From: DUOA01 sp012839095
GTDB taxonomy: Bacteria; Bacillota; Clostridia; Caldicoprobacterales; DTU083
NCBI GenBank assembly: GCA_050951505.1
Contig: JBMNJE010000009.1
Span: forward strand, 1-64,000
Length of the DNA: 64,000 nt
Direction of reading: 5' to 3'
The stretch's first letter is position 1, and each line of letters opens with the position of its first letter. The notes under the pieces were generated by a model. It ran no database searches. It saw only the letters and a program-made list of their open reading frames with translations, and was not told where the DNA came from. The position numbers and the translations under genes are program-made. Shown in pieces: positions 1-8,528 of this stretch.

Positions 1-771
1 TGGCACCGTCATGTGTTTCTATAGCTGTTGCCTCTTGAACGGAATGTTCTAATACATATTCTATGTCATCAGCGGTCAGCTTGTCCAAAGAGTCGACTCC
101 CCAGAATATTTTCAAAACCATCGATGGAAAAGCTTATAAACCCCGGCCTCAGGCGATTCCACTTGCATAGTCCATTCTTCTATTTGAGCCATTAAGTTTG
201 CTTCCTTATTATATAATTCGGTCAAATAGGAATCCGGTTCAGTCTGATAATCCAATAATTTTTGTTTGTTTTCTAGCAATTTTCGAAGGTTACTTTCCAA
301 GTTGGCTAACTCGTTATACTCCATGTCTTTTACGGATGCCTGGACCTCGGAAACCAATATATCTATATCTGCATTAATTTTCGTGATATCATTGCTTATT
401 ACTTGGTCCATAAGCTGCTCTTGCTGATACCCTATGATTTTTTCCTGAACATCATAGAGTTGTTTTACGATATCCTCATCATATATTTCCTTATATAATA
501 CTGCAATTGGTTCACCGGCTTCCACTTCTGAACCATCTGCAACCAAGTATACGGCTTCACCGTATGCAGGAGCCGTATACACCTTTTCTTCCCGAATTAT
601 GACAGCCAGTCCCTTATGGGCGACATCCAGCTTGCCAAAGCTTATTGTACCATAGGCAACGGCAGGTTTATTGCTGAAAAACAGATAGAAAGCTCCTTCC
701 AGCAATAGGGCAAGTATAATAAAGAAACGAAGTCTAATCCTGCGATTGCCGACCACCAAGAATGCTGCCAT
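1..771 (-). CDS. HlyD-like membrane-fusion/efflux adaptor, partial, frameshifted
   Basis: The protein starts at 771 with a basic N-terminus and one membrane segment (about residues 15-33). A biotinyl/lipoyl-like strand region follows around residues 60-95, then a long alpha-helical hairpin rich in Q, E, K and L (about 95-205). This is the plan of HlyD/RND-type periplasmic adaptor proteins in Firmicutes, which link an exporter to the cell exterior. The intact frame stops at 112. Reading on in the next frames (about 139 to 1) gives sensible sequence containing ENIL and then DSLDKLTADDIEY, so one extra A near 137 and one extra G near 103 would rejoin it. The C-terminus lies outside the window. 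It is the last gene of the minus-strand group after the sigma-factor operon; a link to sigma activity is not shown. The family call rests on architecture only. Confidence 0.6.
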
Positions 772-865
772 GACATAATCCTTCCTGTTTCTTTATTATT
801 TTCTCTATTAAGAATAAAAATCCTGCACTTAAATAAAAAAAACTAATAATACACTATTATATTTG

Positions 866-1299
866 TCAATGCTTTCGTTTTCTTATGGTTTTACAAATCT
901 GGATTTGATTGCCGCTATGATTAAATCGAATTTTATCACACATGGCTTTTATCAATTTTAAGCCTCTTCCTCTTTCCGAGTAAGGATTGGTATCGCAGGG
1001 AAAAGCATTCCTAAAAAAACTGCGGTAATCAAATCCGGAACCTTCATCCTTGATGGTAATGCCAATTGTATCTCCGTCGAGGGGATTCGATTTGAGCTGT
1101 AATGGGATTTATCGCATAGCCTTTTATTGCCGTGAACCGTCCCATTTGCTATGAGCTCATTTAATATCAACCGAAACTCATAATCATCACTGTCGGAAAG
1201 ATTATAAACAGACCTTATACAGTTCATCATGTCCTGTATCAATTTTCTTATGCAACTTGATTCACAACCTGAAATAACTTTGCTGTACAGAATGCTCAC
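866..1299 (-). pseudogene. HATPase-domain anti-sigma/serine kinase, frameshifted
   Basis: The first frame from 1299 holds the N-box region of a GHKL ATPase (RLILNELIANGTVHGN). A second frame, from about 1085 to the TGA at 866-868, holds the D-box and G-box part (IKDEGSGFDYR, later ERGRGLKLIKAMCDKI). Removing one C from each of two C runs (about 1104-1106 and 1080-1083) gives one 143-residue protein, the usual size of RsbW/SpoIIAB-type kinases. Such proteins bind a sigma factor or phosphorylate a STAS antagonist. It lies 80 bp downstream of the SigB-type gene, so the cluster has two kinases of this class. It may be an intact gene with sequencing errors. Confidence 0.65.
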
Positions 1300-1379
1300 C
1301 AGGGCTGCCTCCCGTAATAACGCTAATGTATAATATTTCTACCCGGGCTTTGTTGGTATGAAACAAAATGCCATACTGT

Positions 1380-2139
1380 CTATATGTCTTTTTTCAGATA
1401 TCTGCGAAATCGCTCGAGGATTCTTCGTTCCATCCGGGAAATATACATTTGCGAAACTCCCATCTCTTCCGAAATTTCCCTTTGACTGCGACCTTTGTAG
1501 AACCGCTCTGTAATAACTTGTCTTTCCTGATCATCCAATGTTGACATAACCCTTTGTATAAAGTCCTGGTCTTCAATCAAGCCATAATTCTTTTCTTCAC
1601 GTCCGATTACTGCCATCAGGTCTGTTTCTCCATCGTTGTCGATATAAAAGTCCAAAGATGCTGTTTTTGTTGTATAACTGGATTCCATCAATTCCAATAC
1701 CTGTTCCGATGTAATACCCAGATATTCTGCTATTTCATCCGGAGTCGGTGATCTGCCTAATTTATTGGATAAATGTGATTTGGCATTCTCAATTTTCTTT
1801 ATATACTCACTTTCCTTTCTCGGTAATCTAATCAACCGGCTTTTGTCTCGGAAATAATTCTTGATTTCTCCCACTATTGTCGGTGTTGCAAAGCTGGAAA
1901 ATTTATACCCTTTAGTGATATCATAACGTTCCAGCGCCTTAATGAGGGCAAGCGAGGCAACTTGATACAGATCATCATACTCAATACCTCGATTGGTAAA
2001 TTTCTTAGCGATGATTTCTGCGATATACAGATATTTGCCAACTAACTGGTTACGCAGCTCTATATTTCTTGTTCTGCAATATTCGGCAAGTAAGGAGTCT
2101 TCGTGTAGTTCATTCTTTTGTACCCCCTAACTGACTCAT
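1380..2139 (-). CDS. sigB: SigB/SigF-family RNA polymerase sigma factor, one frameshift near the start
   Basis: This is an alternative sigma-70 factor of the SigB/SigF/SigG type. Region 2 is readable upstream of the intact C-terminal frame (FTNRGIEYDDLYQVASLALI, then KGYKFSSFATPTIVGEIKNY), followed by region 3 (RSPTPDEIAEYLGI) and a region 4 helix-turn-helix (RSQREISEEMGVSQMYISRM). The natural start is the ATG at 2139, right after the rsbW stop; reaching region 2 from it needs one G fewer in the GGGGG run at 2122-2126. The span of 760 nt is one more than a multiple of three, as expected for a single insertion, and the corrected protein has 252 residues, normal for the family. The order rsbV-rsbW-sigma matches general-stress SigB operons. 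Confidence 0.8.
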
Positions 2140-2148
2140 TCTCATTCT

Positions 2149-2542
2149 TTAGATTGCCCCCACCTGTTTTTAATATCGAGAAACCCCTTATTACACCCCG
2201 ATCAATTTCTTTTTTAACCTGATCTGCCACCGATTCAATAATGAAACAAACTAAGTTCACTTTCTTTGCTTTTATTTTCATTCACTACGCTGCTGCGCCA
2301 GGGACTTTAATCTGCACATAAATACGGTCATCCGACTCGATCCGATAATGAATATTTAAAACTGTTATATCTGAAAACTGATTTATCAAATAATTTCCGC
2401 TTCAGAAACTGCCACCTTCAAATCTTCAATATCATCTATTGTAAAACCCCAAACGATTGGCTAAGCCAGCGGTAGTCAGCCTGGCAACAGACATGTACTC
2501 GGGTTTAGCAGGCAAGTTAATACTGATTTCATCCATATTCAT
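2149..2542 (-). pseudogene. rsbW: RsbW-like anti-sigma factor/serine kinase, multiply frameshifted
   Basis: The ATG at 2542 overlaps the rsbV stop (TGATG). The N-terminus (NLPAKPEYMSVARLTTAG, then IDDIEDLKVAVSEA) is typical of RsbW, the kinase that holds SigB and phosphorylates RsbV. Later pieces lie in other frames: NYLINQFSDITVLNIHYRIE, then ESELSLF, then IIESVADQV, ending at a TAA at 2149-2151 if one G is dropped from the run at 2157-2161. Five single-base indels (three insertions, two deletions) restore about 130 residues, and the net +1 agrees with the length of 394 nt. I see no nonsense substitution, which favours sequence error over decay. Confidence 0.65.
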
Positions 2543-2861
2543 CACTCCTGCACCTCAATAGTAAAAACCTTATCCAACCCTGTGATAGTAAAAATCTTAT
2601 ATATATAGGGTTTTAGATTCTTAATGGTGATTGTACCATTATAATCTTTGACTCTGCGCAAAGCGCTGATTAATACCCCCCAGGGCCTGTGCTGTCAATG
2701 TATCCCAAATCTACACAGTCAATTAGAATGTTGCCCTTATGTTGTTCTATAAGTCTCAAAAGACCGGTTTTTAGCTCTGGAGCATTATAGATATCTATTT
2801 CACCTGAAAGTGATACACACCATGTATTATTTTCTTCATTCCATACCTGACGAATATCCAT
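2542..2861 (-). CDS. rsbV: RsbV-like STAS anti-sigma factor antagonist, frameshifted
   Basis: This is a STAS-domain partner-switching protein: when unphosphorylated it binds RsbW and frees the sigma factor. The core shows SLSGEIDIYNAPELK and ILIDCVDLGYIDSTG, where the Ser of DST is the usual phosphorylation site. I place the start at the ATG at 2861, which has GGGGAG upstream. After DSTG the frame breaks in a CCC/GGGGGG stretch (about 2678-2688); dropping one C and one G continues into ISALRRVKDYNGTITIKN and GLDKVFTIEVQE. The corrected length is 105 residues. It is the first gene of the sigma operon. Confidence 0.75.
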
Positions 2862-3036
2862 GTAATACTCTCCCCTTTGTTTCTTCATAGGTTAGGATTC
2901 ACTGCATATTATACCATACATTATTAAAAAAGGGAAAGCGTATGAACCGGCGTATCCTTGATTTTCATTTAATTTTTATTGACACGCCAATCAAAATGTT
3001 GTATATTAATATACGTCGTCTGAAAAGGTAGTTCAT

Positions 3037-3114
3037 CGGGGTGTGGCGCAGTTTGGTAGCGCACCTGGTTTGGGACCAGGGGGTCGCAGGTTTCGAATCC
3101 TGTCGCCCCGACCA
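3037..3114 (+). tRNA. tRNA-Pro (TGG)
   Basis: Acceptor CGGGGTG pairs with CGCCCCG, and CCA is encoded. The anticodon loop holds TGG. The gene is 78 nt because the T loop has eight bases (TTTCGAAT) where seven are universal; this is one extra T in a run and may be a sequencing error. It is the first of a five-tRNA cluster. Confidence 0.93.
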
Positions 3115-3118
3115 TTGT

Positions 3119-3193
3119 GGCCCCTTGGTCAAGTGGTTAAGACACCGCCCTTTCACGGCGGTAACAGGGGTTCGAATCCCCTAGGGGTCACCA
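3119..3193 (+). tRNA. tRNA-Glu (TTC)
   Basis: A regular 75-nt cloverleaf: acceptor GGCCCCT/AGGGGTC, anticodon TTC, T loop TTCGAAT and encoded CCA. It lies four bases after tRNA-Pro. Confidence 0.95.
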
Positions 3194-3203
3194 CATTATT
3201 TGC

Positions 3204-3280
3204 GGGCCTTTAGCTCAGTTGGTTAGAGCAACCGGCTCATAACCGGTCGGTCCGGGGTTCGAGTCCCTGAAGGCCCACCA
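3204..3280 (+). tRNA. tRNA with CAT anticodon (Met elongator or Ile2)
   Basis: A 77-nt cloverleaf with acceptor GGGCCTT/AAGGCCC, anticodon CAT and encoded CCA. A CAT anticodon can be elongator Met, initiator Met or lysidine-modified Ile2. The first pair is G-C, so initiator is unlikely. The body (GGGCCTTTAGCTCAG) resembles Ile2 of Firmicutes as much as Met, so I leave the identity open. Confidence 0.88.
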
Positions 3281-3288
3281 TTATACCC

Positions 3289-3365
3289 GCCTCGGTAGCT
3301 CAGTCGGTAGAGCAGTAGACTGAAAATCTACGTGTCGGTGGTTCGATTCCGCCCCCGAGGCACCA
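3289..3365 (+). tRNA. tRNA-Phe (GAA)
   Basis: Acceptor GCCTCGG/CCGAGGC, anticodon GAA, T loop TTCGATT and encoded CCA. One unpaired C sits between the T stem (CCGCC) and the acceptor strand, where no base is normally allowed. The gene is 77 nt instead of 76, which fits one extra C in the CCCCC run. Confidence 0.93.
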
Positions 3366-3457
3366 TTTAGATATCATGATCTGGGTACAATACCAGAGTA
3401 AAATAAGCATAACATAAATTATTGTGATATCAGACATCTGGTTTCCAATATTCATAT

Positions 3458-3543
3458 GGGGGAGTACCCGAGTGGCCAAAGGGGGCAGACTGTAAATCTG
3501 TTAGCTCAGCTTTCGGTGGTTCGAATCCACCCTCCCCCCACCA
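3458..3543 (+). tRNA. tRNA-Tyr (GTA)
   Basis: A class II tRNA with a long variable arm and anticodon GTA. Acceptor GGGGGAG pairs with CTCCCCC, but an extra C (run of six, 3534-3539) precedes discriminator A and CCA. The length is 86 nt where 85 is usual, so again one surplus C. Confidence 0.93.
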
Positions 3544-3683
3544 TAAACCTAACAGTAAAATAGACAGATTCCTTATCATGATTCTACGAAAAAAATCATA
3601 TAAATTTATACCCGACTTTTCACTAATAACAAAAGGCTGCTATTTGGAGCGGTCAGATAGGGATTTATAATTCCTGAAAAATT

Positions 3684-3719
3684 CGGCATAGTCGTTGAAA
3701 TTCGGCTATGCCGTTTTTT
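3684..3719 (+). terminator. Rho-independent terminator
   Basis: An 8-bp stem CGGCATAG/CTATGCCG (3684-3691, 3706-3713) with a 14-nt loop is followed by six T. On the plus strand it would end the tRNA transcript. It also sits at the left boundary of the recombinase element, just past the recombinase stop. Confidence 0.6.
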
Positions 3720-3722
3720 CGT

Positions 3723-5375
3723 TTATTTTGGTAAGTCGATAGCGCCAATGCAGTTATAGAAAATTTGAATCCGCTGGGTTCTGCGGCCATCTACCTTTTC
3801 AGCCTTGAATACTATAATTTTGTCGATGAACTCTCTAATAATCTCTGCATCCAATTCTGTAATTTCTGTGTACTTTTTAACTAGTGCCAAAAAGCGGTCG
3901 GTATTGATGGACTGTTCATTTGCTGTATCAATGGTATGTTTTAATTCAGTTATCTTTTCTTCCAGAGCCTTCTGCTCGGCTTCATATTCAGCTGACATCT
4001 TGTAAAAACGCTCTTCGGGAATTTTGCCCATCACATTATCCTCATATAGCTTTCGAATGATTTTGTCTATGTCAGCAATGCGAGTCTGTGCTTGTTCATA
4101 CTCCTTTTGACTTTGGCGGAGTTCTTTGGCAAGTTCCTTTTCTGAATTATTCATAACTATACGGATGAATTCCTGTTCATGGTCTTTGGCAAAGGAGGTT
4201 ACACGTCTTAAGTCTTCTAGCAAAAGCTGTTCCACTACAACATTGCGTATCTGATGTGAACTGCACATACCCTTTTTCTTGCGGTAAGTAGCACAAACGA
4301 AATATTCCTTATCGTGTGTCCATCCCTTGCCTCTAACCTGATACAGCTTTGCCCCACAGTCGGCACAAAACATCATGCCAGAAAGCATTCCCATTTCACC
4401 TAATCGCGATGGTCTTCGCTTGCCATCTCTGATTTTCTGCACTGTTTCCCAAGTACCCTCATCAATAATTGCTTCATGGGTATTTTTGAAAACCAGCCAA
4501 TCTTCTGGATTGTTCAATATCTTGACTTTGCTCTTATATGACTTTTTAGAAGTCTTGAAATTTACCGTGTGACCTAGATATTCCATTTTAGCCAGAATAT
4601 CTGCTACGGTACGAGCCGACCAAGCATATGGGTTTTCTGGTGGTCTTGCTGGAGTGTTAATACCCATTTTGCGAAGATGAACCGTAGGTGTATCAATGCA
4701 TCGCTTTTCAAGTTGCTTTGCTATCTGCGTGGGTCCAAAACCAGCCATGCACAGTCGGAAAATATCTCTGACCACCTCGGCGGCTTTCTCATCTATAATC
4801 CAGTGCAACTTATCTTCAGGGTCTTTAATATAACCGTAAGGCGGATTGGTGCAGAGTGGCTTACCGGACTGTCCCTTGGATTTGAACACAGCACGGATTT
4901 TCTTGCTAGTATCCTTAGCGTACCATTCATTAATAATGTTAAGAAACGGTGTAAAGTCACTGTCTGCTTGGTTTGCACTATCAATACCGTTGTTAATAGC
5001 AATGAATCGTACATCTGCTTCAGGAAACATAATCTCGGTATAATATCCTACTTTAAGGTAATCCCTGCCGAATCGGGACATATCCTTGATGATAATCGTT
5101 CCGATTCTACCGGACTCTACATCAGCAATCATGCGGTTAAAGTCTGGTCTATCAAAAGTTGTACCGCTGACCCCATCATCCACATAAAATTCGATGTTGC
5201 GAAAACCGTTGTCCTCAGCATATTTTTTTAGAATTGCCTTCTGGTTTACTATGCTGTTGCTGTCTCCTGCAAGCTCATCATCACGTGAAAGCCTGCAGTA
5301 AAGAGCAGTAATTTTCGCTTCTTCAAATGCTAATGTTGATTTACGTATAGTGCTAAATGTTGACTGTCTATTCAT
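3723..5375 (-). CDS. Large serine recombinase (TndX/TnpX type)
   Basis: A 550-residue site-specific recombinase that cuts and rejoins attachment sites through a phosphoserine link. Domains in order: resolvase domain (about 20-170; catalytic Ser30 in YCRLSRDDE, then DDGVSGTTFDRP and KDMSRFGRDYL), recombinase domain (about 185-330), zinc ribbon (CADCG ... CSSH, about 335-385), coiled coil (about 405-480) and a C-terminal tail. The start is the ATG at 5375 with GGAGG upstream. It lies beside the tRNA cluster and is followed in reverse by tnpW, capsid and primase genes, so it is the likely integrase of this remnant. The stop is about 10 bases from the terminator at the tRNA side, so one attachment site should be near 3.6-3.72 kb. 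Confidence 0.93.
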   Translation of the reverse strand: MNRQSTFSTIRKSTLAFEEAKITALYCRLSRDDELAGDSNSIVNQKAILKKYAEDNGFRNIEFYVDDGVSGTTFDRPDFNRMIADVESGRIGTIIIKDMSRFGRDYLKVGYYTEIMFPEADVRFIAINNGIDSANQADSDFTPFLNIINEWYAKDTSKKIRAVFKSKGQSGKPLCTNPPYGYIKDPEDKLHWIIDEKAAEVVRDIFRLCMAGFGPTQIAKQLEKRCIDTPTVHLRKMGINTPARPPENPYAWSARTVADILAKMEYLGHTVNFKTSKKSYKSKVKILNNPEDWLVFKNTHEAIIDEGTWETVQKIRDGKRRPSRLGEMGMLSGMMFCADCGAKLYQVRGKGWTHDKEYFVCATYRKKKGMCSSHQIRNVVVEQLLLEDLRRVTSFAKDHEQEFIRIVMNNSEKELAKELRQSQKEYEQAQTRIADIDKIIRKLYEDNVMGKIPEERFYKMSAEYEAEQKALEEKITELKHTIDTANEQSINTDRFLALVKKYTEITELDAEIIREFIDKIIVFKAEKVDGRRTQRIQIFYNCIGAIDLPK

Positions 5376-5432
5376 TTTTATCCTCCATTTCCGACAGTCT
5401 TCAAGCGGTTTAGCACTATGTATATTACCGTA

Positions 5433-5636
5433 CTACCTTGAAGAAGTCGAGTTGATTTCCGTGGGTTTATATGAACTATCTGATAACTTTGAAAGGTTTT
5501 TTGCGTTGACTGTAATCAGTCGTTTCAGCTTGGAATATGCACTTTCCTTTGCTGAATCACTTATTCGTGATTCCACCACATAGACCGTACCTCCGATATC
5601 GGATTTGGTTGTGCGGCTGTTAATTTGGTTTTCCAT
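5433..5636 (-). CDS. tnpW: TnpW-family small transposon protein
   Basis: A 67-residue protein with the core GGTVYVVESRISDSAKESAY followed by KLKRLI, the pattern of TnpW-like proteins found beside TnpX-type recombinases in Tn4451-like elements. The family's role is unknown. The start is the ATG at 5636 behind AGGAGG; an upstream in-frame start at 5675 lacks this site. It lies 58 bp upstream of the recombinase in the same direction, so it is probably cotranscribed. A second, diverged member is at 26384-26584. Confidence 0.75.
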   Translation of the reverse strand: MENQINSRTTKSDIGGTVYVVESRISDSAKESAYSKLKRLITVNAKNLSKLSDSSYKPTEINSTSSR

Positions 5637-5711
5637 ATCGTGACCTCCTGTCCGATGTTTTGAAGGAACTGGCACTGAGCCGAATTGATGACTCAGTGCC
5701 TAATCCATTAT

Positions 5712-6611
5712 TTAAGCTTTTATTTGTAATATTTTCAGAGCATCCGGTTGAATTAGCTTGCCATCCAATCTCTCGTAAGCAGAAAAGCCAATTTGCCCCT
5801 GCAATGCATATAATTCACTTAATTTTTTTATTGTTATTGGCTGACGCTCAATCAGCCAGTAGTATGATAAATCTCCAAATACAATGCTTTTTGCTCCTGC
5901 TAATACTGTAGGCATATATGGAGAGGTAACTACAGGCTTTCCGAAGATGGTGTTATCTGAAGGATTCCACAGATAACTGCCGCTTGTATTCTTAAGGGTT
6001 CTAAGAAGCATAGCTGTATTATCGTGCATGATAAACACAGCGTTATTTCGGTATTCATCTTTTAATGAAAAATACAGAGAGATAATCTCGTCAAAAGAGA
6101 TGGTAGCACTATCTGCTGTAGTTACATCTGCATCTGCTGTAAGGATACCTGTTGGCTGTGTTGTGCCATTTCCATTAAGCAATGCATTTTCCTCAGCCTT
6201 GCCAAAACGCTTCGCAAAATCACCCATCAGATATTTTTCAAGATTAAAGTTCATATCGGTGACGAATGAGCGGTTTAGCTTGACAAGAGATGCCAGCTTG
6301 TATGATTTCACCAGAAACTGTGTAAATGTATCGGCACTTTCGGGGATTGGATCTCCGTCTTCAACCCAATCTGCTGTACCCGTTGAGGATACCGCTTGAA
6401 TTTTACCTTCTGCAGAAGATAGATTGATAACAGTAGCAAATCTGCGGAATATATTCTCCTTTGCCAAAGCAGTGTTAAAGCCTTCTCTGAACTCATCTGG
6501 TGCGACATAGGCTCCTGCATTATCAAAGCCCTCGCTTAGATTTTGATTATTTTCTTCTTTTCCTTTCATAACATTCCAAAACGCTCTATTATAAGTTGTT
6601 GATGTTGCCAT
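5712..6611 (-). CDS. HK97-fold phage major capsid protein, orphan
   Basis: A 299-residue protein of the HK97 major capsid family. It has the N-arm/E-loop region with AGAYVAPDEF and ADWVEDGDPIPES, the middle with KRFGKAEENALLNGNGTTQP, then FIMHDNTAMLLRTLK, YLWNPSDNTIFGKPVV and a P-domain/A-domain end with YAYERLDGK-like sequence. It lacks the long N-terminal delta/scaffold region found in many siphophage capsids. The start is the ATG at 6611 with AGGAGG. No portal, terminase, protease or tail gene lies near it. Its neighbours are a serine recombinase and TnpW on one side and a truncated primase on the other, which suggests a satellite or a deleted prophage. Confidence 0.88.
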   Translation of the reverse strand: MATSTTYNRAFWNVMKGKEENNQNLSEGFDNAGAYVAPDEFREGFNTALAKENIFRRFATVINLSSAEGKIQAVSSTGTADWVEDGDPIPESADTFTQFLVKSYKLASLVKLNRSFVTDMNFNLEKYLMGDFAKRFGKAEENALLNGNGTTQPTGILTADADVTTADSATISFDEIISLYFSLKDEYRNNAVFIMHDNTAMLLRTLKNTSGSYLWNPSDNTIFGKPVVTSPYMPTVLAGAKSIVFGDLSYYWLIERQPITIKKLSELYALQGQIGFSAYERLDGKLIQPDALKILQIKA

Positions 6612-6731
6612 AATCGTTTACCTCCTAAATTTAATTAAATGTGGGGTATATACCCCGTTTGAAACCGCGTTTTTTTACGCGTTGCCCCACGCCCGTTGTC
6701 CAGATGAAAAGGTGTGGAGATTTGACCTCCC

Positions 6732-8528
6732 CTAGGGGCAGGTATTAACACATGGGGTTGTTTCAGTGTTTTTTGTGATTTTAAGCTTTTTTACCTGTGC
6801 AGCATTTAGGACAAGTCCTCTGCTAGGTTCGGAGATATTCACAAAGCGTACTCCTGCAAGCCGGGCAATATCTTCACTTGGACTTGAACTGTTATTGTTC
6901 TTTTTCAGACTGATAGTCTCCGGCCTTGCGGTACAGCCATAACTGCCTAATACCTTAAGAATGCTCTCACATAGCGTACCTTTACCGTTTCGAGTTGTAG
7001 CACCATAGAGAACAAACAGGCATTCATACCGAGTGTCTCCGCTGATACTGTAACCAAAGGCTTTTTGGAGGAATTTTGCCTTTTCCTCATCTCCGCTCAT
7101 AATCTCATGAATAAATCTATCCCATCGCTCACTTTTTGCTTCTGGGTCATATTTAACACCAGATATCTTTGTAAGTCTGTCCTCGCTGTTGTGGGGATGA
7201 AAATCCATGGATGTTAAAAACAAGGTTCCATTGGCACAGTTGAGCATAAGCGGGTCTTGGTCGAATTCAGCCATTGATATGGGATATACGCTCTGTGCAT
7301 CCTTAAGCACCGTTTCCCTGTATCTTCTTGACTGCCACTTTCGGCAATAGTCAATGTATGCCTTTCTTTGATGTTCATCTTGAATAGTCAAAGCATAGGT
7401 TAGCAGTTGGTTAGCCAATGATTTACACATTTCCATTACTTTTAGATTACCGACATCAGGAATCCAAATGCCATTCTCGTAGCAAAACCACATCTTCCTT
7501 TCGGGAACAAAGCGGGCAAAAGATTTATAATAATCAGCAAACAGCCTGCTTGCCCCAATATCCGTCCAAGGGTAGCGATCGTTACTCTCAGGCTTAAAGC
7601 CAGCAAGGGAACATTCTCCAAAATCTTCTGCAGCTGATGAACGCTTACCACCTGGTTTATATATTTCAGTAGCATTTGCGATTGCTTTTTCTATGGTTAT
7701 CATTCCATAAGTACTGCCGGACTGTGGTCTATTCCATTTATCTCGCATTAGGCCGCTCTGCCGGAAAAGTCTGTCCATCTGTCCAATATCCCTGCCACAC
7801 CAAAATGCCAGCATACCGCAAAGTGCCAAATCAGCTTCACTGGCAGAAGCATAGCCTGACGTATCTCCTTGCCATAATGCTTTGAACCTTTCTCCATTTG
7901 CCGATTTTAATGCCTTCTCAATAACAGACTTGTCAGACAGATAGGATTGACTTTCTGTATCCAGAAGTTGCTTCACAGGGGCAGGACGCAGCATATACTT
8001 GTCTAGTATCATCTGTAGCTCATTCGATTTCTCCGCTATATCACCATCTGCAAATACATTGCCTGTTACGGTAACAAAGCGGTTTGTTGCTCCAGCCACA
8101 TAGACCTCAACTCCCAGCTTTCTGTTGTTGATATAGTATTTTGTTTTGTCAAAGTTAAAGCCTGTGGCCTTAAAGAAAATATGAAGCCCTTTTTCAGATG
8201 GACTGTGTTCCATATAGCAACCACTAAAAGCCTCTACAACACTTTGGGAAACAGGCTTAAGCTTACCGCCGCTATCAAAGCAATCATCTAAGTCGATAAC
8301 ACATATGTCATTACCCACCAAAAATCCGATACCGTCATAATCACTTATAGCAGCTACCGCCGAACTAAAATCTTTAAATGTACCACGTTGATTTGGTTTT
8401 GCCCTTTTTCCCGTTACTGGGTTATAGGGAACTTTGGTTTTTCTACCACTTCGCTCTTCATATTTCCAACAGCAAAACTGTGGCTTATCTTTAAGCATCT
8501 GTGGCAAGTTATCATATTGTGTTTTCAG
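6732..8528 (-). CDS. Phage/plasmid primase-helicase, C-terminally truncated
   Basis: The N-terminal part (about residues 10-170) carries a bifunctional prim-pol-like domain (IGFLVGNDICVIDLDDCFD; EHSPSEKGLHIFFKA). A D5/P4-type SF3 helicase follows, with Walker A in YGATTRNGKGT (about residue 500). Such proteins start replication of phages and satellites. The normal end of the helicase (after FVNISEPSRGLVLNAAQVK) is replaced by about 18 unrelated residues, so the 3' end is lost and the protein is probably not functional. AAGGAGGTGA lies just upstream of a CTG at 8528, giving CTG-KTQYDN; the next in-frame start is a TTG at 8507 with poorer spacing. I prefer 8528. Confidence 0.8.
   Translation of the reverse strand: MKTQYDNLPQMLKDKPQFCCWKYEERSGRKTKVPYNPVTGKRAKPNQRGTFKDFSSAVAAISDYDGIGFLVGNDICVIDLDDCFDSGGKLKPVSQSVVEAFSGCYMEHSPSEKGLHIFFKATGFNFDKTKYYINNRKLGVEVYVAGATNRFVTVTGNVFADGDIAEKSNELQMILDKYMLRPAPVKQLLDTESQSYLSDKSVIEKALKSANGERFKALWQGDTSGYASASEADLALCGMLAFWCGRDIGQMDRLFRQSGLMRDKWNRPQSGSTYGMITIEKAIANATEIYKPGGKRSSAAEDFGECSLAGFKPESNDRYPWTDIGASRLFADYYKSFARFVPERKMWFCYENGIWIPDVGNLKVMEMCKSLANQLLTYALTIQDEHQRKAYIDYCRKWQSRRYRETVLKDAQSVYPISMAEFDQDPLMLNCANGTLFLTSMDFHPHNSEDRLTKISGVKYDPEAKSERWDRFIHEIMSGDEEKAKFLQKAFGYSISGDTRYECLFVLYGATTRNGKGTLCESILKVLGSYGCTARPETISLKKNNNSSSPSEDIARLAGVRFVNISEPSRGLVLNAAQVKKLKITKNTETTPCVNTCP

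Noticed and set aside
3204..3280. Initiator tRNA-fMet
   Set aside because: The first acceptor pair is a normal G-C, while initiators have a mismatch there. Elongator Met or Ile2 remains.
4677..5231. A 184-codon plus-strand frame inside the first serine recombinase
   Set aside because: Antisense to a clearly conserved resolvase domain; no domain or ribosome site.
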